From: Phosphoribacter sp037045055
Lineage (GTDB): Bacteria; Actinomycetota; Actinomycetes; Actinomycetales; Dermatophilaceae
NCBI GenBank assembly: GCA_037045055.1
Contig: JBAOHJ010000004.1
Span: 124,001-188,000, forward strand
Length of the DNA: 64,000 nt
Reading direction: 5' to 3'
Shown: piece by piece, positions 33,995 through 41,510 of the stretch
Layout of the letters: every line of letters starts with the position of its first letter
Position numbering within the stretch: position 1 is the first letter of the stretch
Translations under genes and position numbers: made by a program
Notes under the pieces: generated by a model
Database searches by the model: none
What the model was told of the DNA's origin: nothing
The model's input: the letters and a program-made list of their open reading frames with translations, nothing else

Positions 33995-34329
33995 CCGCTG
34001 CCCCCCCACCGTCCCCGTCCCCGCAGGATGCGCCCGCGCCCACCGCGCCCCTGCCGGGCTACCAGAGCTGGCCACACCCCGCGCCGCAGACCGCGACGAC
34101 GGCCGCGCCAGCGGTGCAGCGGCGGGTCATCCCGGCTCCGACCGGGCCCAACTGGCCGCTCGTCGGCGTCGGCCTGCTGCTCGTCGTCGCGTCGGTCGCC
34201 CTCGTCGGCTACCTGCTGGGCTACCCCTCGGCCGACCTCGCCGCCTGGGGGCCCAAGACCGTCTCGGTCGCCGGCGCGGCACTGGTGGCGGTCGGGGTGG
34301 TCGGCCTGCTGATGCGTCGGCGGCGCTGA
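33991..34329 (+). CDS. Small Pro-rich membrane protein
   Basis: The 112-residue product has a Pro/Ala-rich N-terminal half and two hydrophobic segments (about residues 56-76 and 90-107), ending in basic residues. I do not recognise a family. The ATG at 33991 overlaps the stop of the PspC/LiaF-like gene (ATGA), so it is probably an accessory protein of that envelope-stress system. Confidence 0.7.
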   Translation: MTAAPPPSPSPQDAPAPTAPLPGYQSWPHPAPQTATTAAPAVQRRVIPAPTGPNWPLVGVGLLLVVASVALVGYLLGYPSADLAAWGPKTVSVAGAALVAVGVVGLLMRRRR

Positions 34330-34345
34330 GGGCCGCCCGACCGGC

Positions 34346-35041
34346 TCAGTCGGTGGCGACCAGGCGCAGCAGGTCGGCCCACCCGCTGGCCAAGGGCAGA
34401 TCGGGGATCCGGTCCACGCCCACCCACGCGGCCGCGCTGGTCGTCCCGCCGACGTCGTGGACCACCGGGTCCGCCGGCTGGGGGCACGCGGCGAGGTACA
34501 CCAGCCGCACGAGGTGGAAGTCCTCCAGCACCCCGTCGGGGGCCCGCCCGAGCCAGTGCCCGTGCAGCACCCCGACGAACGCCCCGACCTGGACGCGCTG
34601 CCCGGTCTCCTCGTGCACCTCCCGGGCCAAGGCCTGTTCGGCAGACTCGCCGGGGTCGATCCCCCCGCCCGGCGGCCCCCAGGTGCCGGCGACGTTGGTG
34701 CGCTCGCTGTACTCGGTGAGCAGCACCCCCCGCTGGCTGCGCACCAGCGCGTTGACGGCCACCCGCTGCGCCCGCACTGCCACCTCGCCCGGCGCCACGA
34801 TGAGGTCCGGATCCCACAGGGTCGGTGGTCGATGCCGGGCCACTACCTCCCCGGGGCGCACCCGCATGACGATGCTCAGCTCGTGCGGGTCCCCCTGGGT
34901 GTCGACGCGCTCGCCCTGCACCGCGGCGAACCCCGCGGCCGCGAGCGTCTCCTGCACACTGGCGCCGTGCCGGACGCGTCGGCGGGTCAGCTCCCGGCCC
35001 CGGACGTCGACCCCGACCGCCCACAACGCGGGTGCGCTCAT
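34346..35041 (-). CDS. NUDIX hydrolase with an extra N-terminal region
   Basis: The 231-residue protein contains a full Nudix box, GGGIDPGESAEQALAREV followed by HEETG, around residues 130-155. It therefore likely hydrolyses a nucleoside diphosphate linked to another group. About 100 residues come before it that I do not recognise; they include HELSIVMRVRPGEVVARHRP. The substrate is unknown. The ATG at 35041 overlaps the stop of the GT4 gene (ATGA), so the two are coupled, perhaps sharing a nucleotide-sugar context. It converges with the small membrane protein. Confidence 0.85.
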   Translation of the reverse strand: MSAPALWAVGVDVRGRELTRRRVRHGASVQETLAAAGFAAVQGERVDTQGDPHELSIVMRVRPGEVVARHRPPTLWDPDLIVAPGEVAVRAQRVAVNALVRSQRGVLLTEYSERTNVAGTWGPPGGGIDPGESAEQALAREVHEETGQRVQVGAFVGVLHGHWLGRAPDGVLEDFHLVRLVYLAACPQPADPVVHDVGGTTSAAAWVGVDRIPDLPLASGWADLLRLVATD

Positions 35042-36171
35042 CGGCGCCGTCCGGCCAGGGCCCGCTGGTACTCCCCCTCGGCCAGCCGCACGACGCCCTC
35101 CCAGTCCTGGCTCGGCGGGGTCGCGAGGTTGTATGCCGTCATCCGCTCGCGCAGGGCCGGGTCGGCGGCCAGTCGGGCCAGCCGGTCGACGAGATCGTCG
35201 TCGGTGGGCGCGAGCAGACCGTTGACCTCGTCGACGACGAACTCCTCGACGCCGCTGCCCGAGCGGGACACCACGGGCAGGCCCGCGGTGCGGGCCTCCA
35301 ACGCGGCGATGCCGAAGGACTCCAGCACGGAGGGCGAAACGTAGACGTCCGCGGCGGCATACCGGTCCTTGAGGCGTTCCCGGGGCACCCGGCCCGGCAG
35401 CGACAGCCACGCCCCGGCACCGAGCTCGACGGCCCGACGCCCGACGCGGGCCCGCTCGGGCCCCTCGCCGAGGATCTCCAGCCGGACGTCGAGGCCGGAC
35501 GGTGCGGCGGCGCGGACCCGGGCCACGGCCTCGACGAGCGCGACCGGGCGTTTGCGCGGCTCCAGGCGCATCGCGGTGACGACCCGGACCACGCCCGCCT
35601 CGCGCGGCGGGCGGGGGCCGGCCGGTCGCCAGGCGGTCGCGTCGATGCCGTTGGGCAACACCGTCACGACCGCGTCCGGGCCGACGATCCGGCGCAGCGG
35701 GGCGGCGGCGACCTCGGAGACCGCGTTCATGGCCACGCCGGTGCGGGCCCATCGCCGCACCACCCCCAGCGCGCGGATCGCCGGCTCGGTGCGATGCAGC
35801 ACGCAGTGCCACGTCATCGTCGTGGGCAGCCGCAGCCGGCGGGCCAGGACGGTGGCATCCGTCGCGAACGGGCTGACCACCCCCATGTGCACGTGCGCGA
35901 CGTCGACTCCCCGCAGCCGATCGGCGGCCCACCACGCGGCCACCGGGTTGACGAGCATCCCGCGCGGCAGGTCCACCAGCCCCAGCCGGTGCACCGTCAG
36001 GCCGTCCACCGTCTCGCGGGCGCCGCGCCGCTGCCCGTCCGCGCCCCGGGTCAGGGTGAAGACGGCCACGTCGTGCCCCCGGGCGACCAACCGGGTGGCC
36101 AGGTCGTGCACCTGCACCTCGATCCCGCCGAGGCGGGGGAGGTAGCAGTCGGTGAGCATGGCGATCCGCAC
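35038..36171 (-). CDS. Glycosyltransferase family 4
   Basis: The 377-residue GT-B enzyme begins MRIAMLTDCYLPRLGGIEVQ and has the C-terminal retaining-GT motif SPSVLESFGIAALEARTAGLP (the EX7E signature) and TVLPNGID before it. It transfers a sugar from a nucleotide donor; the acceptor is unknown. Mycobacterial and actinobacterial homologues often act on phosphatidylinositol or other lipids, but specificity cannot be read here. It is divergent from the PIG-L deacetylase, with only about 35 bp between starts, and coupled to the NUDIX gene downstream. Octamers at 35131 and 35355. Confidence 0.9.
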   Translation of the reverse strand: MRIAMLTDCYLPRLGGIEVQVHDLATRLVARGHDVAVFTLTRGADGQRRGARETVDGLTVHRLGLVDLPRGMLVNPVAAWWAADRLRGVDVAHVHMGVVSPFATDATVLARRLRLPTTMTWHCVLHRTEPAIRALGVVRRWARTGVAMNAVSEVAAAPLRRIVGPDAVVTVLPNGIDATAWRPAGPRPPREAGVVRVVTAMRLEPRKRPVALVEAVARVRAAAPSGLDVRLEILGEGPERARVGRRAVELGAGAWLSLPGRVPRERLKDRYAAADVYVSPSVLESFGIAALEARTAGLPVVSRSGSGVEEFVVDEVNGLLAPTDDDLVDRLARLAADPALRERMTAYNLATPPSQDWEGVVRLAEGEYQRALAGRRR

Positions 36172-36206
36172 GGGGCCAGCGTGCCATGGGGGACAATGGC
36201 GCCCTC

Positions 36207-36968
36207 ATGGGACACACGCTGCTGGCCTGGCACGCCCACCCCGACGACGAGGCGCTGCTCACTGCCGGGACCCTCGCGCGGGCGGCCGCACAGGGGCATC
36301 GGGTGGTGCTCGTCACGGCGACCGACGGGGCGCTGGGGATGACCTCACGAGGGTATGCCGCGTCCCTGGCCGCGGTGCGCAGCGCGGAGCTGGCAGACAG
36401 CGCCCGGGTGCTCGGCGTCGCTCGGGTCGTCGAGCTCGGCTACGCCGACAGCGGGCTGGGGCGCGAGCTGCGGCCCGACCCGCCACAGCGGGTCCGCCTG
36501 GCGCGGGCGCCCAGGGCGCAGGTGGTCGACCGGCTCGCCGCGCTGCTGCGCGAGGAGTCGGTCGACGTGCTGCTGTCCTACGACCGCAACGGCGGTTACG
36601 GCCACCCGGACCACCGGACGGTCCACGAGGTGGGTCGAGCCGCGGCGGCGTCGGCCGGCACCCCGCGGCTGCTGGAAGTGTGGATGTCGCCGGTGGTCGC
36701 CCGGGTCATGGGGGCGGGTCGGGGCATCCGACCGGTGGGCGCGCCCACCGTGGTGGTCGACGTGCGGGAGTATGTCGAGCGCAAGCGGGCGGCGATCCGG
36801 GCGCACCGCTCCCAGTTGGCCGCCGACGGGTGGTGGCCCCGGAACAACGACTGGATGACCCGGTTGCCGCGTGCCGTGCTGGAACGGGTCATCGGGACCG
36901 AGCGGTACGTGCAGGTGGGGGCGCCGGCCGGTATGCCGGTGCGCCACGACGTCTTCGAAGGCCTGTGA
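36207..36968 (+). CDS. PIG-L family (LmbE-like) deacetylase
   Basis: The 253-residue zinc enzyme shows the LmbE/PIG-L motif AHPDDEALLTAG with the metal-binding HPDD and the second site NGGYGHPDH. Family members remove acetyl groups from GlcNAc-containing small molecules or lipids, for example MshB and Mca in mycothiol metabolism. It faces a GT4 gene across a short divergent promoter, so both may work on the same glycoconjugate. The ATG at 36207 is preferred; ATG 36186 would add seven residues. Octamers at 36353 and 36931, plus 36972 just past the stop. Confidence 0.88.
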   Translation: MGHTLLAWHAHPDDEALLTAGTLARAAAQGHRVVLVTATDGALGMTSRGYAASLAAVRSAELADSARVLGVARVVELGYADSGLGRELRPDPPQRVRLARAPRAQVVDRLAALLREESVDVLLSYDRNGGYGHPDHRTVHEVGRAAAASAGTPRLLEVWMSPVVARVMGAGRGIRPVGAPTVVVDVREYVERKRAAIRAHRSQLAADGWWPRNNDWMTRLPRAVLERVIGTERYVQVGAPAGMPVRHDVFEGL

Positions 36969-37038
36969 CCGGTATGCCGGCGTGCGGATCTAGGACCCAG
37001 TGCGCGCCGTCGGTGGGGTGCGGGACGGCTCGGAGGGC

Positions 37039-37845
37039 TCAGACCCCGGCCAGGGCCAGGAACCGCTCGATCATCGGGTTGACCTGCTCGGGGACCTCGA
37101 GCTGGTGGAAGTGCCCGGCGCCCACGGTCTGACCGACGACCAGCTGCGGGCAGAGCCCGGTGATCGCCTCCAGCTGCGGTCGGAACGCGGCCAGCAGCAT
37201 GAGCACCGGCACCGTGGTGGCAGCCAGCGCCGCGGCCCCGTCGTAGTCGGCGATGGCCTGGGCGGCCGGCGCGACCACCTCGACCGGTGTCCGACCGGCC
37301 CGCTCGACGATCTCGGCCCGACGTACCAAGTCGGTGGGCAAGAACAACCGGTCGACGAACCGGCGCCGGTACTCCCCCGTGGTGTCCGTCGCGCTGCGGG
37401 CCGCGACCTGCGCGAAGTAGGCCTTGCCGCGGGAGTCGACCAGCGGCGCCGGGTCGAGCAGCACCGCCGCCCGGGCCAGCCCCTGCGCCGCGGTCTGCAG
37501 GGCGATCAGCGCGCCCAGGCTGTGTCCGACGACCACGGGTCGGTCCAGGCGCTCGGCAGCGACCACGGCGGCGACGTCGGCGGCCAGGTCGGGCACGGCA
37601 TACCGTCCGTCGCTGGCCGGGGCGCTGGCGCCGTGGCCGCGCCAGTCCAGGGCGAGGACCGTGCGGTGTGCGGCGAAGTGCTCGAACTGCGGGGCCAGAT
37701 AGGAGCGCTCGGAGTTCCAGCCGTGCACGAGCACCATGGGTGGGCCGGTGCCGGCCACGGTGTAGCAGAGCACGTCTCCCGCCGGCCCGGATGCCGTGCC
37801 CGACCGCCCGGGTAGCGTCACCCGCCCCGGCCCCGCTGCGGTCAC
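37039..37845 (-). CDS. Alpha/beta hydrolase coupled to gatD
   Basis: The 268-residue protein has the alpha/beta-hydrolase signatures VLVHGWNSE (oxyanion), LDWRGHGAS, the nucleophile elbow VVGHSLGAL and a late GAGHFHQLEVPEQV with the catalytic His. The GTG start at 37845 overlaps the gatD stop (GTGA) and so continues the murT-gatD operon. A role in envelope metabolism is possible, but no substrate is indicated. The octamer at 37596 encodes Tyr-Ala. Confidence 0.85.
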   Translation of the reverse strand: MTAAGPGRVTLPGRSGTASGPAGDVLCYTVAGTGPPMVLVHGWNSERSYLAPQFEHFAAHRTVLALDWRGHGASAPASDGRYAVPDLAADVAAVVAAERLDRPVVVGHSLGALIALQTAAQGLARAAVLLDPAPLVDSRGKAYFAQVAARSATDTTGEYRRRFVDRLFLPTDLVRRAEIVERAGRTPVEVVAPAAQAIADYDGAAALAATTVPVLMLLAAFRPQLEAITGLCPQLVVGQTVGAGHFHQLEVPEQVNPMIERFLALAGV

Positions 37846-38594
37846 GACGCCTTGAGCAGGCGGCCGACCTGCCGGGTGCGGGCCTGGTCGGCGCGGGTGT
37901 CGTCGAGCTCCTCGGGCTCGAAGGGCCGTCCGGTGGCCCGTCGCGCGGCCGCGGCGACGAGCGCGTCGGCGACCCGCGGGTTGGCCGGCAGGAGCGGCCC
38001 GTGCAGGTAGGACCCGATGACGTTGTGGGTGCGGGCACCCTCGGTGCCGTCCTGGCCGTTGTTGCCGTGCCCGCACCGCACGCGTCCGAACGCCTCCTGC
38101 CCCGGACCGAGCACCGTGGCGCCGGAATGGTTCTCGAAGCCGACCACCTCGCCGAAGGCGGTCTCGAGCACGATGCCGCCGATCATCCGGCTGGAGCGAC
38201 CCCGGGTGGTGACGTCGAGGATGCCCAGGCCGGGCAGCTGCACCCCGTCACTGGTGATGAAGGCGTGGCCGAACATCTGGTACATCCCGCAGATCATGAG
38301 CATCGGCACGCCGTCGGCGGCCAGCCCGCGCAGCCGGTCGGCGTTGACGGCGAGGTCCTCCTGCACCCGCGACTGCCCGGAGTCCTGCCCCCCGCCGCCC
38401 ATGAACAGGTGCGGGTCCGGCGGCAACGGCATACCGGGGTGGTGGTCGTGCACGACGCAGTGGTAGCCGTGCCGACGGATCCGCGCGGCCAGGCATCGGG
38501 TATTGCCCAGGTCGCCGTAGATGGACATCTCCCGGGGGTAGAGGTGCACCAGGTGGACGGTGCCCTTGCTCGGGGCTCTCGAGGTGATCGTCAC
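37842..38594 (-). CDS. gatD: Lipid II isoglutaminyl synthase, glutaminase subunit GatD
   Basis: The 250-residue class-I-like glutamine amidotransferase supplies ammonia to MurT for amidation of the second residue (D-iGlu) of the lipid II stem peptide. The nucleophile Cys is in MLMICGMYQMFGHAF and the catalytic His in SYLHGPLLPANP. The family start YPREMSIYGDLGN is present. The GTG at 38594 overlaps the murT stop and the gene's own stop overlaps the hydrolase start, so three genes are translationally chained. The octamer at 38427 reads in the Met-Pro frame. Confidence 0.93.
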   Translation of the reverse strand: MTITSRAPSKGTVHLVHLYPREMSIYGDLGNTRCLAARIRRHGYHCVVHDHHPGMPLPPDPHLFMGGGGQDSGQSRVQEDLAVNADRLRGLAADGVPMLMICGMYQMFGHAFITSDGVQLPGLGILDVTTRGRSSRMIGGIVLETAFGEVVGFENHSGATVLGPGQEAFGRVRCGHGNNGQDGTEGARTHNVIGSYLHGPLLPANPRVADALVAAAARRATGRPFEPEELDDTRADQARTRQVGRLLKAS

Positions 38595-39892
38595 GCGCGC
38601 TCCTGACCGAACTGCGCCAGAGCGTAGCGGCCGGCGAGCATCCGGCGCAGGGCCATCATGGCGGTGTACGTGCAGTAGATGCGCTTGGGACCGCGGGGGT
38701 ATGCCGCCAGGAGCCGGTCGAGCGCGCCGGCCAGGTCGGGCTCGACCTCGGCCACGGCCACCTCGTCGTAGTCCAGCCGAAGCGCCATGTCGTAGGCCCG
38801 GATGCCGCTGGTCAGCGCAATACCGCTGTCTCGCAACGACTCGAAGGACACGTCGTAGAGCCAGGACACGTCCTGGCCGTCGGCGTAGTCGTCGTTGATG
38901 GCGATCATCGTGGTCACCGGCTCGTCGCGGTAGGTGCCCAGGGCGACGGTGAAACCGGCCGGGTTCTTCACCAGGACCAGCTCCAGTGGTTGGCCGTCGG
39001 CGTCGATGACCTCGCCTCGCCCGAACGGCGGGAGCACCGTGCGCAGCGCCTCCAGCGCCGCAGCCTCGCGGAACCGGTCGCCGAGCACGACCCGGGCCAT
39101 CGTCGCGGCCGCGGTGGCGTTGATCATCGCCGCGAGGCCACGCTGGTGCAGGGTCACCGGCCCGAGGGCCTGCTCGCCGAACAGCACCGAGAACGACCGG
39201 GCGTCGTGCGGGTGCAGCAGGCCGTCGCGCGGGCCGGGATGTGGCGGCGGGTCCTGGTCGGCGGAGCGGACGTCGGCCTCGTGCAGACTGGGCACCTCGC
39301 CCGCGAGCGCCGGGTCGACGCCGAAGTAGTGCACCGCCGCGGTCGGGGGGACGGCCGACGCGATCGGCGCGATAAAGGGGTCGTCCCGGTTGAGCACCAC
39401 GGCCCGGGTGGTCTGGGCGGCGAGGTCCCGCAGGAGCCGGGCCGTGGTGTCGATCTCGGCGAACCGGTCGAGCTGGTCCCGGGCGACGTTGAGCAACAGC
39501 GCGTGGGTCGGGCGCACCACCCTGGCAAACGCCAGGGCGTGCCACTCATCCAGCTCGACGACGGCGACGTCGGCGCTCAGGCGCCCGCCGGCGGTGATCT
39601 CGGGGAGCATCGAGGAGATCACCCCTCGGGTGAAGTTGCTGCCCGTCGGGTTGGTGAACACCCGTAGCCCGTGCGCTCGGATGATCGCCGCCAGCACCTT
39701 GGTCGTCGTCGTCTTGCCGTTCGTGCCGGACACCACGACGACACCGTCGGGCAGCGCGCCGAGCGCGGTCGCCAGCAGCTGGGGGTCGATGCGCTCGGCG
39801 ACCAACCCGGGGAAGGCCGATCCCCCTCCGCGCAGCCGGGTCGCCAGCCGGGTGGCCTTGCCGGCGAGGATCGCGGCGGTGGTCCGGAGCAC
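38591..39892 (-). CDS. murT: Lipid II isoglutaminyl synthase, Mur-ligase-like subunit MurT
   Basis: The 433-residue protein has the Mur-ligase P-loop VVSGTNGKTTTTKVLAA, the central VVELDEWHAL, VLLNVARDQLDRFAEID, and a DUF1727 C-terminal domain with VLVKNPAGFT and INDDYADGQDVSWLYDV. With GatD it amidates lipid II at the cytoplasmic face. The zinc-ribbon Cys pairs known from Staphylococcus and Streptococcus MurT are not seen; only one Cys occurs near the C-terminus. Starts GTG 39892 and GTG 39901 are both possible; the former matches VLRTTAAILAGKATRL. It heads the murT-gatD-hydrolase operon. Confidence 0.93.
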   Translation of the reverse strand: MLRTTAAILAGKATRLATRLRGGGSAFPGLVAERIDPQLLATALGALPDGVVVVSGTNGKTTTTKVLAAIIRAHGLRVFTNPTGSNFTRGVISSMLPEITAGGRLSADVAVVELDEWHALAFARVVRPTHALLLNVARDQLDRFAEIDTTARLLRDLAAQTTRAVVLNRDDPFIAPIASAVPPTAAVHYFGVDPALAGEVPSLHEADVRSADQDPPPHPGPRDGLLHPHDARSFSVLFGEQALGPVTLHQRGLAAMINATAAATMARVVLGDRFREAAALEALRTVLPPFGRGEVIDADGQPLELVLVKNPAGFTVALGTYRDEPVTTMIAINDDYADGQDVSWLYDVSFESLRDSGIALTSGIRAYDMALRLDYDEVAVAEVEPDLAGALDRLLAAYPRGPKRIYCTYTAMMALRRMLAGRYALAQFGQERA

Positions 39893-39920
39893 GCCTGCCA
39901 CCCTACGGCCGGTGGGGGGC

Positions 39921-40574
39921 TCACTCCCCGCGAGGCAGGGCGAACAGGTCGACGAACTCCTGGGCGGCACCCGGATCTCCGGTCAGCCGGATCGTGCCGG
40001 CGGCGACGAGCTCCGCCAGGGGATGTGGCCCGTATACCGCCATCGCCAGGGTGTTGCCCGTGCCCCCGAGGACGAACTGCGCCTGCAGGGGCCCGGCCGG
40101 CGCCGCGACCGGCAGCACCTGCCCGGCGCCGTCGAGGGCCGAGGTGAACCGCTCGGCTCCGAGGTCGAAGCCGGCCACGGTCCGCCGGCCGGTCGCGGCG
40201 TCCGCGTCGATCATGATCGTCATCGAGAGCATGAGCGCGGTCGGGCTGACGTGCAGGGTCGGGTCGTGACTGGGCAGACGGGCTCCCCACGCGGCCAGGG
40301 CGAGCAGGACCGGTCGCAGCGCGTGGCCCCGCGGCGTCAACTCGTAGTGCCCGAGCGTCGGGTGCCGGGTGAGGATGCCCTCCTCGGCCAGCTGCCGCAG
40401 CCGGGTGCTCAGCACGGCCGCCGTGATGCCCGGCAGCCCGCCCCGGATCGCTTGGAAACGCTTGGGGCTGAGCACCAACTCGCGCACGACGAGCAGCGCC
40501 CACCGGTCCCCGACGACGTCCAGGGCGGCCGCCGCAATACACCCCTCGTCGTAGCGCCGCCGGGTCAGCGTCAT
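39921..40574 (-). CDS. HxlR-type regulator fused to an SCP2-like domain
   Basis: The 217-residue protein has an HxlR winged helix in its first 105 residues (ALDVVGDRWALLVVRELVLSP, RFQAIRGGLPGITAAVLSTR, GHYELTPRG). A second domain of about 100 residues, LHVSPTALMLSMTIMIDADA and onward, resembles a sterol-carrier SCP2-like fold. One Cys near residue 12 sits where HxlR-family sensors often have one. It is divergent from the VOC gene and probably controls it. A TACTAT -10 box lies 6 nt before the ATG at 40574, which points to a leaderless message. Confidence 0.83.
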   Translation of the reverse strand: MTLTRRRYDEGCIAAAALDVVGDRWALLVVRELVLSPKRFQAIRGGLPGITAAVLSTRLRQLAEEGILTRHPTLGHYELTPRGHALRPVLLALAAWGARLPSHDPTLHVSPTALMLSMTIMIDADAATGRRTVAGFDLGAERFTSALDGAGQVLPVAAPAGPLQAQFVLGGTGNTLAMAVYGPHPLAELVAAGTIRLTGDPGAAQEFVDLFALPRGE

Positions 40575-40610
40575 CTTTACATAGTATCAGTTGCTTTTTC
40601 GTACTGCGAG
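40575..40610. promoter_or_regulatory. AT-rich divergent promoter/operator of the HxlR and VOC genes
   Basis: The 92-bp space between the two ATGs contains an AT-rich stretch unusual for the window. On the minus strand TACTAT (40586-40581) is correctly placed for a leaderless HxlR message. Self-binding of the HxlR regulator here is expected from the family but no strong palindrome is seen. Confidence 0.5.
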
Positions 40611-40666
40611 TGTGAGACTCGGTGGGCGGGTAGCACCGCACCGAGACCGAACGAGAGGACGAGACC

Positions 40667-41455
40667 ATGCAGAGCTTCCACGGGACGCCGTGCTGGTACG
40701 AGCTGGGCACGAGCGACTTGGCCGCCGCGGGGGGGTTCTACGGCACGGCCCTGGGTTGGCGCGTCGCCGACTCGGGCATGGAGGGGATGACCTACCACCT
40801 GGCCACCGCCAGCGACGGCGGCGGGGTGGCCGGGATGATGCCGTTGGCCGGTCAGCAGGACGCCCCGCCGCCGAACTGGTGCATCTACTTCGGCGTCGAC
40901 GACGCCGACGCCGCCGCTGCGGCCGTCACCGAGCGCGGCGGCACGCTCATCGTGCCGCCCTCGGACATCCCGGGCACGGGGCGCTTCGCCCTCTGCACCG
41001 ATCCCCAGGGTGCTGCCTTCGGGGTCCTGCAGCCGCTGCCCATGGACACCCCGCCCAGCAGCTTCGCCTTCGACCAGAGCGCCGCCGGGCACGGCAACTG
41101 GCACGAGCTGATGAGCTCGGACCCGGTGGCCGCCTTCGACTTCTACTCCGCCCTGTTCGGCTGGACCAAGGGCGAGCCCATGGACATGGGCGACATGGGC
41201 ACCTACCAGATCTTCCAGGACAAGGGCACCGACATCGGCGGGATGATGGGTCTGGGCCAGTCGCCGGTCTCCGCGTGGTTGCCCTACTTCGGGGTCGACG
41301 GCGTCGACCCCGCCATCGAGCGCATCACCGCCGGCGGCGGCACCGTCCACCACGGCCCGGCGGACGTCCCCGGCGGGGCGTTCATCGCGGTGGCCACCGA
41401 CCCGCAGGGGGCGGCGTTCGCGGTGGTGGGCCCCAAGGAGAGCTCGGCGGCCTGA
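40667..41455 (+). CDS. Two-domain VOC (glyoxalase-like) protein
   Basis: The 262-residue protein contains two consecutive vicinal-oxygen-chelate modules (about residues 1-125 and 135-262). Each ends in the pattern TDPQGAAF followed by GVLQ or AVVG. Such proteins include antibiotic-binding and dioxygenase-like members; metal ligands are incomplete, so catalysis is uncertain. The ATG at 40667 follows GAGGACGAG. It is probably the target of the divergent HxlR regulator. It ends just before a perfect hairpin made from two dispersed octamers. Confidence 0.88.
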   Translation: MQSFHGTPCWYELGTSDLAAAGGFYGTALGWRVADSGMEGMTYHLATASDGGGVAGMMPLAGQQDAPPPNWCIYFGVDDADAAAAAVTERGGTLIVPPSDIPGTGRFALCTDPQGAAFGVLQPLPMDTPPSSFAFDQSAAGHGNWHELMSSDPVAAFDFYSALFGWTKGEPMDMGDMGTYQIFQDKGTDIGGMMGLGQSPVSAWLPYFGVDGVDPAIERITAGGGTVHHGPADVPGGAFIAVATDPQGAAFAVVGPKESSAA

Positions 41456-41462
41456 CCGACCC

Positions 41463-41510
41463 GCACGGTATGCCGCGCCAGGCCCCCAGCCGTCGCGCGG
41501 CATACCGTGC
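41463..41510. terminator. Bidirectional terminator built from an inverted octamer pair
   Basis: GCACGGTATGCCGCGC (41463-41478) and GCGCGGCATACCGTGC (41495-41510) pair perfectly over 16 bp around a 16-nt loop. It lies 8 bp after the VOC stop and touches the guaA stop on the other strand. Each arm contains one copy of the dispersed octamer, like uptake-sequence terminators in Neisseria. Confidence 0.85.
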
